A stretch of DNA of 46,380 nt from an uncultured Clostridium sp. (GCA_946497695.1 CAMMLJ010000012.1:1-46380); one strand, 5' to 3'; counted from the first letter of the stretch, positions 8,801-17,729 are shown. Numbers and translations are program-made. Notes: generated by a model not told the origin, from the letters alone.

Positions 8801-11480
8801 AATATTGAGCTAGATTATTTTTTCCGGCATATAATCTTAATGTATTATCATTCTCTATATATTCTTTTCCATAATACGCACTTGTAGAAAATAATAAACT
8901 ATGCCAATTATTTTTCGATTTAACATCTAGTAAATTTTTACCAGTTCCTTGCCTTTCCATGCTAATCAATTTTAAGTCTCCTAAAATATTAGGTTCTGTT
9001 ACTATTTCTATCTCTTTTATTAGATAATTTACCTTATATGTTGCATCTGTATTTCCTTCATTATATTGGTCTGCATAAAAACTTAATCTATATGTTTGAT
9101 TCTCTTCTAATTTTTCATATGTCTTTCTTATATAGTCTTTATTTGTTGTTATTTCTTGTAAATCTATTAAATCATTACTACTATTCCTTAATTCCAGCCT
9201 TACTTTATTATTTAATATAGAATTATTTACATCTTCTATCCTTACATCAAAGTCTATTAAGTTTCCTGTTACAAATTGGTTTCTTATTTCTACTTTTGCT
9301 GGTATTTTTAATGTAGTAAATTCTTTATAGTTGTATGTTATTGGTATTTCTTCTTGTGTATTTCCTAGTTGTACATTTCCTGTTATTTCTATTGCATATG
9401 TTGTATTTGATTTTAAGTTTTCATACTTTATTTCTTTTGTTCCTGCTTGTTGTAAGTTTATAATTTCTTCTTCTGTTAATGTATATGTTTTTACTATATT
9501 TTCTCCATCTTTTATGTTTATTGTTAGTTCGTTTAATATTTGTATTAATCTTTTGTCTGTTCTGTCTTCATTTATTTTGTAACTTATTGTACTAGTTGTG
9601 CTTGTTAGTTCTTTATTTTCTACAGTTAGTTCTAATGAACCCAATGTTGATATTGCTTGGGTTGCAAATACTAAATTTCCTATTTCTATTTGTTCTTGCT
9701 TTCCTCTATTATCATTTAAATCATAATTTGCATATATACTTATTTTATAGTATTGGTTTTGATCTAAATCTTCTAATAATAGTTCTCTTTCATTTTCTGA
9801 TAATCTCTTTTCTTGTACTACTTCTCCATTTGGTCTTGTAACTACATATTTATAGTTTTCTAATTCTACATTATCTCTGTTTGTTAGTTTTAAACCTAAT
9901 GTTACACTTACTATATCTTGTTCTTTTATATTTACTCTTACTGATGGGGCCTCTTTTGATGTTCTTGTTTCTCCTTCTCCATTATTTACTTTTAATTCTA
10001 TTCCATTTTTATCATAGAATTTTATTTCATAATTTATTTTGCTATCACTCTTTAGCCCTTCTGAGCTTTCTATTGTTACCTCTTTTCCTTGTAGTAATTC
10101 ATTTACTTGACTATTCTTTAATACTGTTCTTATTTCTCCTGTTTCTATCTCTACTTGATTTACTCCTTTTAATACTTCTGCATTTAAGTCTGATGTTATT
10201 TTTACTTTTACTAATTGGATTTTATTACTAAATATTTCTCCATTTTCTTTTTGTATTTCTATACTTCCTAATTCTTCATATCCTTTTGTTGTGAATGTTC
10301 CTTCATAAAATGTATTTTCTACTTTTTGATTATTTTCATTTAAATAGATATATTTTCCTACTATTTCATATTCTGTATCTGGTATTAATCCTGTTATTTG
10401 GATTTCTCCTGAATTACTAAATGTTCTTCTTAAATATATTTTTCCATCTTTATATATTTCAAATGTTGGTGCTTCTATTATTCTTCCTGTTGGATCATTT
10501 ATATTTAGTGTACTTTTTGCTGTATATACTTCTGCTGTGAAGTCTTCTACTGTTACTTGTGGTTTGATGTAATTATTTTGTTTTTGGTTACTATTATTAT
10601 TCGTTTGTGAAATTGTTTCTTCTTCATTATTCTCATTATCATTTGTATTATTGTTGCTTGCTGTATTTTCTTGAATTACATTTTCTTGTTCTGCAGAATT
10701 ATCTTCATTTTCTGTGTTTGTAGACTCATTTTGCAATATTCCTAACCTTGTTAATAACTCTTCATATGTATAATTGTTTTCTACTATTTCTACATTTGAA
10801 TTATTATCTACATCGTTTATTTCATTAAAAATTAGTACATTATTATTTACACTGTAGTATCTAATTGAATTTTCTGTAAATGCTATTATACTGTTTAATG
10901 GTATTGTATATTCATTTACTGTCGTCGCTATTTTTATTTCTACTAAATTTATATATATATTATCTGTTGTTTTTACAAATATATATTCCTTTGCATCTGC
11001 TCTTTCTAAGTTATTTCCATCATATATTTTCCCTTCACTTATGCTTAAGTTTGGATAGCCTGATACCTCCTCAAACTCTTTGCTTATTAATGTACTTCCT
11101 TCTGATAGGTTATATAAGCTACTATTTCCATTTATATATATTGGATAATTTAAATTTATCTCTGTTTTTTCTTTGTTTCCTACAAAGTAGTCATTTAATT
11201 TCTTAAATATTGTTCCTTGCTCTTCTATTTTGGTAAGTTCTATATTTTGGTTTGCATTATTCTCTGAGGAATCCCCTGATAGTAAGTTTTCTGTTATTTC
11301 TTTTCCACTTATTGCATATCCTTCATATTTAAAATTCATTATTGGACTATATTTTAAAAAGATAAAATATATTAATGCTATTATGGATACTATTATTATT
11401 AATCCTATTACCAAGAATTTTGGATTTTTTACTATCTTTGAATTTTCTACTTTTTTAGCAACTTTCTTTAATACGTTCAT
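2832..11480 (-). CDS. Giant double-anchored surface protein with Fn3-like, carbohydrate-binding-like and GLUG-like repeats
   Basis: This 2882-aa protein has a Lys-rich cytoplasmic start, one membrane segment (22-43), and a membrane-proximal beta-rich domain (about 50-240). A short Asn/Glu/Thr linker (about 250-305) follows. Then come fibronectin III-like repeats (about 307-827), a jelly-roll carbohydrate-binding-like domain (about 843-980), and three long blocks of GLUG-like beta-helix repeats starting near 1090, 1518 and 1978, with many short GGIVG/VGGI motifs. A polar stalk leads to a second membrane segment (2853-2873). Both ends are therefore predicted to sit in the membrane, with about 2800 residues outside. 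No LPXTG motif or HExxH protease motif was seen. ATG follows AGGAGG at good spacing. It is the last gene of the F1-like ATPase cluster. The last ten codons lie in a palindromic repeat. Likely an adhesin or machine substrate; function unknown. Confidence 0.8.
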   Translation of the reverse strand: MNVLKKVAKKVENSKIVKNPKFLVIGLIIIVSIIALIYFIFLKYSPIMNFKYEGYAISGKEITENLLSGDSSENNANQNIELTKIEEQGTIFKKLNDYFVGNKEKTEINLNYPIYINGNSSLYNLSEGSTLISKEFEEVSGYPNLSISEGKIYDGNNLERADAKEYIFVKTTDNIYINLVEIKIATTVNEYTIPLNSIIAFTENSIRYYSVNNNVLIFNEINDVDNNSNVEIVENNYTYEELLTRLGILQNESTNTENEDNSAEQENVIQENTASNNNTNDNENNEEETISQTNNNSNQKQNNYIKPQVTVEDFTAEVYTAKSTLNINDPTGRIIEAPTFEIYKDGKIYLRRTFSNSGEIQITGLIPDTEYEIVGKYIYLNENNQKVENTFYEGTFTTKGYEELGSIEIQKENGEIFSNKIQLVKVKITSDLNAEVLKGVNQVEIETGEIRTVLKNSQVNELLQGKEVTIESSEGLKSDSKINYEIKFYDKNGIELKVNNGEGETRTSKEAPSVRVNIKEQDIVSVTLGLKLTNRDNVELENYKYVVTRPNGEVVQEKRLSENERELLLEDLDQNQYYKISIYANYDLNDNRGKQEQIEIGNLVFATQAISTLGSLELTVENKELTSTTSTISYKINEDRTDKRLIQILNELTINIKDGENIVKTYTLTEEEIINLQQAGTKEIKYENLKSNTTYAIEITGNVQLGNTQEEIPITYNYKEFTTLKIPAKVEIRNQFVTGNLIDFDVRIEDVNNSILNNKVRLELRNSSNDLIDLQEITTNKDYIRKTYEKLEENQTYRLSFYADQYNEGNTDATYKVNYLIKEIEIVTEPNILGDLKLISMERQGTGKNLLDVKSKNNWHSLLFSTSAYYGKEYIENDNTLRLYAGKNNLAQYYTYNLVDYIGQTVTISFKAKLEGDIKAVYLAQSKQATNLDITNNLDYEDWTELTYTRKVDDTGYLGFRVDSGENDAYLLIKDLQIELGDKQTEYEEFKYNQNAKINVQIENKQKELVTDKYYIKTYKNNELLKEEEYANNPNQENNMTLNSLNLELESNTNYKFELLIKVHDREYILDTQEIDSNNEELKGIGTVDEFYDIQPDGNYIITNNLELFNNIKMTGENINFNAHINFDGNSINRNVTSGLGCIFYITGNNAILENLVLNLHYTDLSPISWKMGLVKNNYGIIRNLIVNVEETTNTNNVYYALIGLENYGTLENFIINLKQPIYSINYTATAFMYNRTNGIIKNGYVYGENIEEYTSAGNDGQFGGIVVTNGFENAKIQNVYSLITIDSESTSGKSIGNITGYNNSGFSVVQNVYSVNISDGIIKQDAGPNVTYNSGTVENSYYFSDKTFSNTSDRNTTKLSLWDKDFQNKVLNSEKAFNVDELVEKGYYPHLNMPDCMPAQEYIELPEVEDKDLVDIVSTDILEHNSDNVTVKFNINNPSAETITEIKIANLQCEILSQEYNEGKSEIIAKLYSPTIYVSSYDLLSITSQGAFGFPYTREYKDGERIIDVSLYRPINSIDDWKEINNYPDENYMLETNLDFRNETSGIILWNFRGKLDGNGHTIRNINITDYAYLIANLYGEIHNLYIENYNNENNTDTANQGIISNMQNKALVDGLYVNNAMLTRTVENGNIGVIAGNSSNASIIKNSYVKNSTIIANGKLNTIYAGGIVGKASNTTINNSYVQNINIQINNAIETSVGGIVGNEIGVGNISYCYATGIIQSDGQNLGGIIGKTTGIVKNSYSYVNIYGMSSYIGGIVGFDATENNYYVEKNLVLGNLYNVVNTANMGRIFGNKKDITNNYAYTNQLINGYTSTETDGAQLLDSDDLSNQNTYISMLDMSNNFSYDELKNGFLPKLKDTENSLLQNQDDVSFIEEKKLEVQNIEIERVGGNTLNLRLEIKNTNNYQITNIVIDDMDTKIDKDSTQDGVTYIDITATPNKYYDSYKISKIQYLDNEQEKSLQTEIRINEQFYKEIYTFEDWQNIDSTTLENYRLMADIDFNGRNNINVGINIARLEGNNHTLKNINLSFTDAQTGIINTVKNELCNVQFENVSIENETENSNVGLIVNNTGEITNILFKDITINAPNADYVACITKNENSNTSEIQLNNVHVTGKGIVSGFIAETYATNFENITADKLDITGNGQYVGGIFGNILSKQASKLTNISLTNSNIQGSQNDVGGIVGYIPYSSTIEIWLDNINASNNYISGNYRVGGVSGNAGYGRYIEVNESTIVGNSYVGGVSGVCSLLYDVKFLNSNVEAIGNYVGGILGEQINLETLYDCHVIESNISSTGDNVGGLFGINRRILQYSSVENSYIEGRNNVGTLVGTNKMLINYSYAYGCTVEGNNNVGGIVGYTSGTGEKIIQYTYNNSEIKGKGNIGGIVGNLNNTSMTETYNAHYIRNNYAVNNIDGTNNVGGLFGYIAESLYKPESYFYRNYVQSDIISSDKSTTSIGIGNMPRENMNLVNTYFYKYSTINGENLNEENDMFITSDRYLVENDLKQRTTYTSKLKWNSNYFNCDSLVNNKYPTISSLYLTEQEGIDLPIDAEHIVGNVENSVEIQSIEPQEEPEQVIEYNNKTIQTYSTYSLITAEDGTQATRNAKLYVKDNYLYAIPSTLSESANGDESIVPVANNLIIDSYNGKEYETILGSDGKLYDLKDPIEYPENFINSDIESIGNNLNYDEKEVEVTYKNGDKVKFNYQTGEVISSSKESSKNSEKSIGLFDYIKEKISEIGDNSNNEFDKEISNKYEESKDLQDKLEITSVEEAIEKQNGNNVDDTETNAEETTTTATNNSLKENKYISMYNEETRKYEIYNEEELLDTNKEEVVSENEKIETNNLSEYYASEGETKNTKMGIVWIVLSIIGVGIILFVLGIRGHSSKSL
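2835..2866. repeat. GGGATTT-type palindromic element inside the 3' end of the giant gene
   Basis: Arms TAGGGAT and ATCCCTA (7 bp, perfect) enclose a loop containing GGAATGTCCCC. It belongs to the same family as the elements at 12039, 26028, 33507, 33586, 38511 and 38603. Here it is translated: it encodes the last residues of the giant protein (GIRGHSSKSL), and the stop lies at its edge. Confidence 0.75.
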
Positions 11481-11571
11481 TATTCTACACCTCCTACTTT
11501 TTCCAAACTGTCTTCTGTCATTATTCTGGTGTAAATTTTTCGTATTAAAATTATTTTTCTAGAACTCAAAA

Positions 11572-11629
11572 AACAGGCTATTTCTAGCACTTTATTTTTT
11601 CCTTCATATAGTGCTACAAACAACCTGTT
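11572..11629 (-). promoter_or_regulatory. Terminator-like hairpin in the leader of the giant surface gene
   Basis: Inner arms TAGCACT/AGTGCTA (7 bp) and outer arms AACAGG/CCTGTT (6 bp) form a two-part stem. On the minus strand it is followed by six Ts. It lies about 90 nt upstream of the giant gene's start codon, so it could act as an attenuator or as the terminator of a preceding transcript. Confidence 0.5.
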
Positions 11630-11686
11630 CTCCACGCAATATAGAGCAGCCTCATTTGCTACCCTCTTTATTTCTCTAAACGTACT

Positions 11687-11707
11687 TGTGTGTGTGTGTG
11701 TGTGTGT
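11687..11707. repeat. Dinucleotide microsatellite, (TG)10T
   Basis: An uninterrupted 21-base TG tract (CA on the minus strand) lies 207 bases upstream of the giant surface gene. Tracts of this length are prone to slipped-strand mispairing, which makes this a candidate phase-variation switch. Confidence 0.95.
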
Positions 11708-11896
11708 ACAGCGCCAAGGCTTACACGGTTTGCTATTTTTTGCATTTCTTTGCCCTCGCTTTTCTTTTTCTTCTTTTAGTTAATCTTTCGAACAATTTTT
11801 ATTTTGGGAATATTCGATATTAACTTTATTCTCTTTTTATTTATTTTATATTATTAAATTTTTTATTTTTTGTAAATAGTTACTTTTCTATAAAAA

Positions 11897-11919
11897 GACT
11901 GTACCCTTTACGCACAGTC
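11897..11919 (-). terminator. Terminator-like hairpin carried by the 51-bp repeat
   Basis: On the minus strand GACTGT and ACAGTC (6 bp) flank an 11-base loop and are followed by five Ts. It lies about 160 nt past the stop of the 414-aa gene, so it may separate that gene from the giant gene's leader. Confidence 0.5.
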
Positions 11920-11956
11920 GTTTTTGCATACTTTATTTACATTTTTATAACATTTT
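11906..11956. repeat. 51-bp dispersed repeat, copy 2
   Basis: This copy differs from 5-55 at two positions. It overlaps the terminator-like hairpin at 11897-11919. The rest of the 595-base gap between the 414-aa gene and the giant gene is T-rich, with the TG tract, the 11572 hairpin and the 12039 palindrome. A weak minus-strand promoter may lie near 11850 (TTTACA, 17 bases, TAATAT). Confidence 0.7.
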
Positions 11957-12038
11957 ATTGGTCAATTTTCAAGAACTTTATTGGTCATTTTTCATTTTTT
12001 TCGACAAATAGAAAACTTTACATTTTTCACAAAGCAAA

Positions 12039-12071
12039 ATCGGGATTTAAAGAACGTCCCCAAATCCCGAT
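12039..12071 (-). terminator. GGGATTT-type palindrome just past the 414-aa gene
   Basis: Perfect 10-bp arms (ATCGGGATTT and AAATCCCGAT) enclose a 13-base loop that includes AACGTCCCC. It begins 4 bases after the stop codon at 12076. The T-run on the minus strand is poor, so termination efficiency is uncertain. It is one of the dispersed palindrome family. Confidence 0.55.
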
Positions 12072-12075
12072 ATGT

Positions 12076-13320
12076 TTATTCTTGTGTTTCTTCTGTTGTT
12101 CCAAACTCTTGTAAATAACTTAAACCTTTTATTAATAATTGTTCTTTTTCTGCTGTTTGTAAAGAATCTACACTCATATTAATTGTATAAGTATCTGTTA
12201 CCACTTTTGCATCTTGTGTTTCTGTTGTATCTATAACTTGATATTCATCTTTTTCATAGTTATATATTTCAACACTTTGTTTATATCTTACTATAACATA
12301 TGATAATGGTGAAACTTCATAATTTGTTCCATTAACTGTAATTGTTGTTCTTTCTAAGAAGAAATATAAGTCTTGTCCATCATATAAAAATGCTTTTTCT
12401 AATTTAGTTTTATTTGTTTTGGTTGCTAAATTAGTCTCTAAATAGATATTTCCATCTTCTTCAGTAATATCTGCAAAATGATTTATTCTGTACATCATAC
12501 CATTATTATTAGGATATACTATTGCCATATCTTCTGGGAAAATAACTTTGTTATTTTCATCTGCATAGTATACTGGTGTAGAATCTAAAGTAACTTTTCT
12601 ATCTGTAGCTCTTAGTTCTGTAAGACCTTCTTTTCTTGTGAATGTTAATTGTCCTTTATATTCTACTTTTTGACCAGAATACCATTGGTAAAAATCATGG
12701 TTTTCTGTTGTTGTAGAATTCAAACTTCCTATAATAATTATTACTATAACAATTATCAAAATTAGTGCAGCGATTACTGATGCCATTATTATTGAACTTC
12801 TTCTTTTCTTTTGTTTTTCTATTAATTCAGATTCCTCTTCAAGTTTTTCTTTTCTCTTTTGATTATCTGATTTTTCTTCTGGCTCATTAATAATAATTTC
12901 TTCTCTATCATCTATTTCATCTTGTATACTAGTTGGCTTTTTCTCATCTTTTGTAGAAGTATTACTTTCTGTCTCTTCACTTTTTACTGCATTTTGTATT
13001 TCTTCTTTTATTTCATCTATATTTTTATTTGTAAGTTTAGCAATGCTTTCATCTAATTTTGCATTGTTTACTTCAGTCATTTTTGAAGTTTCCTTATCTT
13101 CCACTTTTTCTACATTAGAAGCTTCTTTACTTGATACCTTCTTAGTACTCTTTTTTGTAGCTTTTTTAGCAGGTTCTTTTTTTGCTACTTTTTTAACTTC
13201 TTTGTTATCAGTAGCTTCATCTTTAGTTTTCACTGCTTTCTTGGATACTTTCTTTTCCTTTGCTTCCTTTAAGTTTATTTTCTCTTCCTTTTTCTTTTGA
13301 TTTTCTTTTTCTTCCTTCAT
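12076..13320 (-). CDS. Single-span membrane protein with long Lys/Glu-rich cytoplasmic tail
   Basis: This 414-aa protein has about 175 residues of highly charged, Lys/Glu-rich, probably cytoplasmic sequence, then one membrane helix (about 176-199, mostly I/V/L/A), then an extracellular domain of about 210 residues rich in beta strand and aromatic residues. The extracellular part looks related in pattern to the membrane-proximal domains of the other anchored proteins in this cluster. Start chosen at 13320 because AAAGGAGA lies 8 bases upstream; an upstream in-frame ATG at 13359 lacks such a site. The coding start overlaps the preceding membrane-protein gene by 98 bases in another frame. The charged tail could contact the F1-like complex and carry motion or signal across the membrane. 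That role is inference; I recognise no family. Confidence 0.75.
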   Translation of the reverse strand: MKEEKENQKKKEEKINLKEAKEKKVSKKAVKTKDEATDNKEVKKVAKKEPAKKATKKSTKKVSSKEASNVEKVEDKETSKMTEVNNAKLDESIAKLTNKNIDEIKEEIQNAVKSEETESNTSTKDEKKPTSIQDEIDDREEIIINEPEEKSDNQKRKEKLEEESELIEKQKKRRSSIIMASVIAALILIIVIVIIIIGSLNSTTTENHDFYQWYSGQKVEYKGQLTFTRKEGLTELRATDRKVTLDSTPVYYADENNKVIFPEDMAIVYPNNNGMMYRINHFADITEEDGNIYLETNLATKTNKTKLEKAFLYDGQDLYFFLERTTITVNGTNYEVSPLSYVIVRYKQSVEIYNYEKDEYQVIDTTETQDAKVVTDTYTINMSVDSLQTAEKEQLLIKGLSYLQEFGTTEETQE

Positions 13321-13837
13321 CAACCGTTCTCCTTTTGTGGTTTGTAATAATATCTTCAAAATTCTTTAAGAAGAAATATACTGCATATACTATTAAAAAT
13401 ACGATTAAACATATTTTTATTACAAGTACATATGTATCATTACTTTCTTCTATCATATAACTTGTTAGTATATTTATTAAATATAACGCAACTATTTGTG
13501 CGCTAGTGCTTACTATTTCTAAAATTGCTTTCTTTAAATTAAGTACTGCAAATATTATAGAGGAAATAGCTATCATTAGTAAATATAATAATATACTTTT
13601 ACTATAAACGCAAGCGGTAAATATTACTAAAAATGTTCTTATAAAGATTGATATAATCATTATAATTTGCTTATTACTAAGTCCCATAAACATTCCACTT
13701 ACCATTACACTTTTTTTGTGTATGTCAAATTTTTTAGTAACTAAATACATTATAAAACTTAATAATAATATTATTCCTAAAAATATTGGCAATACCCAAG
13801 CAACTTTGCTTAATTCGTAAAGTATTGTATCTAACAT
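13223..13837 (-). CDS. Multi-span membrane protein in the position expected for an Fo-type partner
   Basis: This 204-aa protein has about five hydrophobic segments within residues 12-160, followed by a Lys/Arg/Glu-rich tail. It begins one base after the epsilon stop with a GAGGAATAAAATG start context. It is the only multi-span protein besides c in the ATPase cluster. The subunit a signature (the essential Arg in the fifth helix with nearby Asn and Gly) is not seen. There is an Arg inside a hydrophobic stretch (IFIRTFLVIF), but the setting does not match. It could be a highly diverged stator, an anchor for the c-like ring, or an unrelated partner. The last 98 bases overlap the next gene, and both frames there read as Lys-rich. 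Confidence 0.7.
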   Translation of the reverse strand: MLDTILYELSKVAWVLPIFLGIILLLSFIMYLVTKKFDIHKKSVMVSGMFMGLSNKQIIMIISIFIRTFLVIFTACVYSKSILLYLLMIAISSIIFAVLNLKKAILEIVSTSAQIVALYLINILTSYMIEESNDTYVLVIKICLIVFLIVYAVYFFLKNFEDIITNHKRRTVDEGRKRKSKEKGRENKLKGSKGKESIQESSEN

Positions 13838-13838
13838 T

Positions 13839-15504
<1,666 letters not shown>

Positions 15505-15571
15505 CTATTATTTTTAGTCTTTTGAATTTTCTAAGACTTTTAATATTTGTCTTTATATTGTTTAAAACTTT

Positions 15572-16366
15572 TTATTCATCTTTAAAATTTAAATTTGTAA
15601 AGTTTTCTAAGACTTTTTTAAAGTTCTTATTATTAGTTTCTTTTCTTTCATTTCTTAAATTTTCTTCTTCTATTTCATCTAATTTCTTTAAAGATTCTTT
15701 TGTAATAGTTTGTCTCATTATATTTTCAGAGGCGAAACTATTTTCTGTTGCAATTTTTATTTCATAAGATAAATATAGTACAATTATATTTCTTAATATA
15801 CTATTTATATCTCCCTCTATCGCAAAGTCTTCTAAGTGATGCTTCTTTTCTTGTGATTCCTCTTCTTTTATGTTTTCTATTGGTAATATTTTCTTTTTTC
15901 TAAGCTCGATTTTACTTATATTATAATAATGATTATAGATGATATTTATTTCACTATATTTTGCATTTAATATTGCATCATACAAAATATCTTCAATCTC
16001 TCCTATCTTACTTGGATACTCATCTTTTGTCATTGATAAAATCACATTATTTTTTTCATTTATGATTTTCTTTCCTATAATAATTTTATCGATATCAGAA
16101 TCAGCTTTTGCTAAATCATTTACATTTGTATTAAAGTTTCCACAAAAACCTAAGTCATTTCCAATATATACATTTAACGGTTTATCTTCTTTATTTAACT
16201 TTAATATCTTTTTATCTAATATTAAGTTTCTATTATTTAGTATGTTATCTGCAAAATCTGTGATTTCTTTTTCATACTCAAAATACTTTTCAGCATTTCT
16301 TCTTGCAGAGTCTACTCTAAGTAAAGAATGGAAATTCATTACTTTTACTACATTTCTTATTCTCAT
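15572..16366 (-). CDS. atpG: F1-type gamma-like central stalk subunit, divergent
   Basis: This 264-aa protein should be the rotor shaft inside the alpha-beta hexamer. It keeps the gamma landmark DLGFCGNFN (71-79; canonical form SDRGLCGGFN) and a C-terminal helix with YEIKIATENSFASENIMRQTITKESL, matching the canonical helix that carries SEHAARMxAMxxAT and reaches into the hexamer. The N-terminal helix is also present but the usual KITKAMxMVA sequence is not recognisable. A Lys/Glu-rich insertion lies at about 165-185. The gene starts at ATG 16366 inside the alpha stop as ATGA, so translation is coupled. The low conservation of gamma next to well-kept alpha and beta suggests altered contacts at the membrane end. 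Confidence 0.85.
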   Translation of the reverse strand: MRIRNVVKVMNFHSLLRVDSARRNAEKYFEYEKEITDFADNILNNRNLILDKKILKLNKEDKPLNVYIGNDLGFCGNFNTNVNDLAKADSDIDKIIIGKKIINEKNNVILSMTKDEYPSKIGEIEDILYDAILNAKYSEINIIYNHYYNISKIELRKKKILPIENIKEEESQEKKHHLEDFAIEGDINSILRNIIVLYLSYEIKIATENSFASENIMRQTITKESLKKLDEIEEENLRNERKETNNKNFKKVLENFTNLNFKDE

Positions 16367-17712
16367 TTAGCATCCTCACCTAACATTTTGAATCTTTCTT
16401 TAATTTCATCTTGTGTTAATGGAGAAAATTTATTTTGTCTTAGAGCTTGCTCTATTAATTTACCTTTTCTCATTTTCTCTCTTAATTCTGGACTCATCTC
16501 GTCCATATTTGCAAGTTCGTATACTTCTTTTGTTTCTAAGTAACTTAGAAGTTCACGTCTTATGCCTGAACCTAATTTTTTCATATCTTCTGTTTGTACT
16601 GCTCCACCTAATCTTGAAACAGATACACCATAATTTATAGCTGGTATTTGACCTTTTTTAAATTGTTTTTCAGATAGAACAATTTGTCCATCTGTTATAG
16701 ATATAATGTTTGTAGAAATATAATCTGTTATATCTCCACCTTTTGTTTCTACTATTGGAAGAATTGTTATAGATCCACCACATTTGTGTTGACATCCTTT
16801 TTCTAATAATCTTGAATGTAAAAAGAATATATCTGCTGGATAAGCTTCTCTTCCTGGTGCTTTGTTTGATATTAAGCTTATTTCTCTATAGCTTTGTGCA
16901 TGTGCTTTTAAGTCATCTATTACAACTACTACATCTTTCTTTTGCATCATGTATTCTTCTGCTATTGATAATCCTACATATGGTATTAAACTTTGTACTG
17001 TAGTTTTATCATCATTTGTAGCAGCTACTATCATTGTATATGATAATGCATTTCTTCTTAGTAATTCGTTGTATATTGATTTAATTTCTTTCTTGGTTTT
17101 ACCAACTGCTATATAAATACATATAATATCATTTTGGTTAGACTTTTCTTTCATGATTTGTCCTTGGTTTACTATAGTATCTAAAGCAATTTGTGTTTTT
17201 CCAGTTTTCTTATCACCTATTATTAATTGTCTTTGTCCTCTACCAATTGGGTATATTAAGTCTATTCCAGCGATTCCAGTCATCATTGGTCTGTTAACTG
17301 GAGTTCTATCCATTATAGGTACTGTTGGTCTTTCTATGTCTATATATTTAAATTTTTCGAATGCTCTTCCTGTTAATAAATCTATCCCGAATAAATCTGT
17401 AACTCTACCTAAAGCTTCTTCTGCGAAGATTGCTCTAAATCTTTCCCCTGTTGTATTTACAGTATCTCCAATTTCTATTGGCTTATCTTCTTTAACAACA
17501 GCAACTATTACAGAGTTCTCCTTTATTTCATTAACATATCCCATCCCTTTTTCTCTAATTGTTACTTTTTCATAATAAGCAACATTTTCAAGGCCAGATA
17601 CTTCTATAATATAGTCTTTTAGCCTAATTACTTTTCCTGTATCAAATACATTTTTCTCTTCTTTAATTTTCTTTAATTTACTTTCTACAAGATTGCTAAT
17701 ATGCTCGCTCAT
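16363..17712 (-). CDS. atpA: F1-type ATPase alpha subunit (non-catalytic)
   Basis: The 449-aa subunit alternates with beta in the hexamer. It shows P-loop GDKKTGKT (166-173; canonical GDRQTGKT), IDDLKAHAQSYREISL, PGREAYPADIFFLHSRLLE (286-304), ISITDGQIVLSE (337-348), and the arginine finger R367 in GVSVSRLGG that completes the catalytic site on beta. The N-terminal helix that binds delta in ATP synthases is present. The protein is about 50 residues shorter than the usual 500, mostly at the C-terminal helical domain, which ends soon after a FSPLTQDEI segment (canonical YSPLxxxxQ). ATG follows AAGGGTGA, 17 bases after the b-delta stop. Confidence 0.95.
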   Translation of the reverse strand: MSEHISNLVESKLKKIKEEKNVFDTGKVIRLKDYIIEVSGLENVAYYEKVTIREKGMGYVNEIKENSVIVAVVKEDKPIEIGDTVNTTGERFRAIFAEEALGRVTDLFGIDLLTGRAFEKFKYIDIERPTVPIMDRTPVNRPMMTGIAGIDLIYPIGRGQRQLIIGDKKTGKTQIALDTIVNQGQIMKEKSNQNDIICIYIAVGKTKKEIKSIYNELLRRNALSYTMIVAATNDDKTTVQSLIPYVGLSIAEEYMMQKKDVVVVIDDLKAHAQSYREISLISNKAPGREAYPADIFFLHSRLLEKGCQHKCGGSITILPIVETKGGDITDYISTNIISITDGQIVLSEKQFKKGQIPAINYGVSVSRLGGAVQTEDMKKLGSGIRRELLSYLETKEVYELANMDEMSPELREKMRKGKLIEQALRQNKFSPLTQDEIKERFKMLGEDAK

Positions 17713-17729
17713 TTCTTCACCCTTTTTCC

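Larger units (their letters stand above)
11480..11779 (-). other. Open 99-codon stretch reading through the TG repeat, coupled to the giant gene
   Basis: On the minus strand a frame stays open from just after a TAA at 11780-11782 to a TAA at 11480-11482. That stop overlaps the giant gene's ATG as TAATG, a translational-coupling arrangement. The readable part includes STFREIKRVANEAALYCVEN and later CFLSSRKIILIRKIY. There is no in-frame ATG near the beginning; a GTG at 11633-11635 is the best internal candidate, without a clear ribosome site. The dinucleotide tract would be read as alternating His-Thr. It may be a real small gene, a decayed gene, or simply an open stretch across a repeat. I see no family match. 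Confidence 0.3.

Noticed and set aside
2832..11480. IgA-protease-like enzyme in the giant GLUG protein
   Set aside because: No HExxH zinc-protease motif or other catalytic signature was found. The similarity is limited to repeat architecture.
13223..13837. Calling the multi-span protein ATP synthase subunit a
   Set aside because: The conserved Arg-containing helix with its Asn/Gly neighbours is not seen, the protein is short, and it lies at the end of the operon rather than before c. Position alone is not enough.
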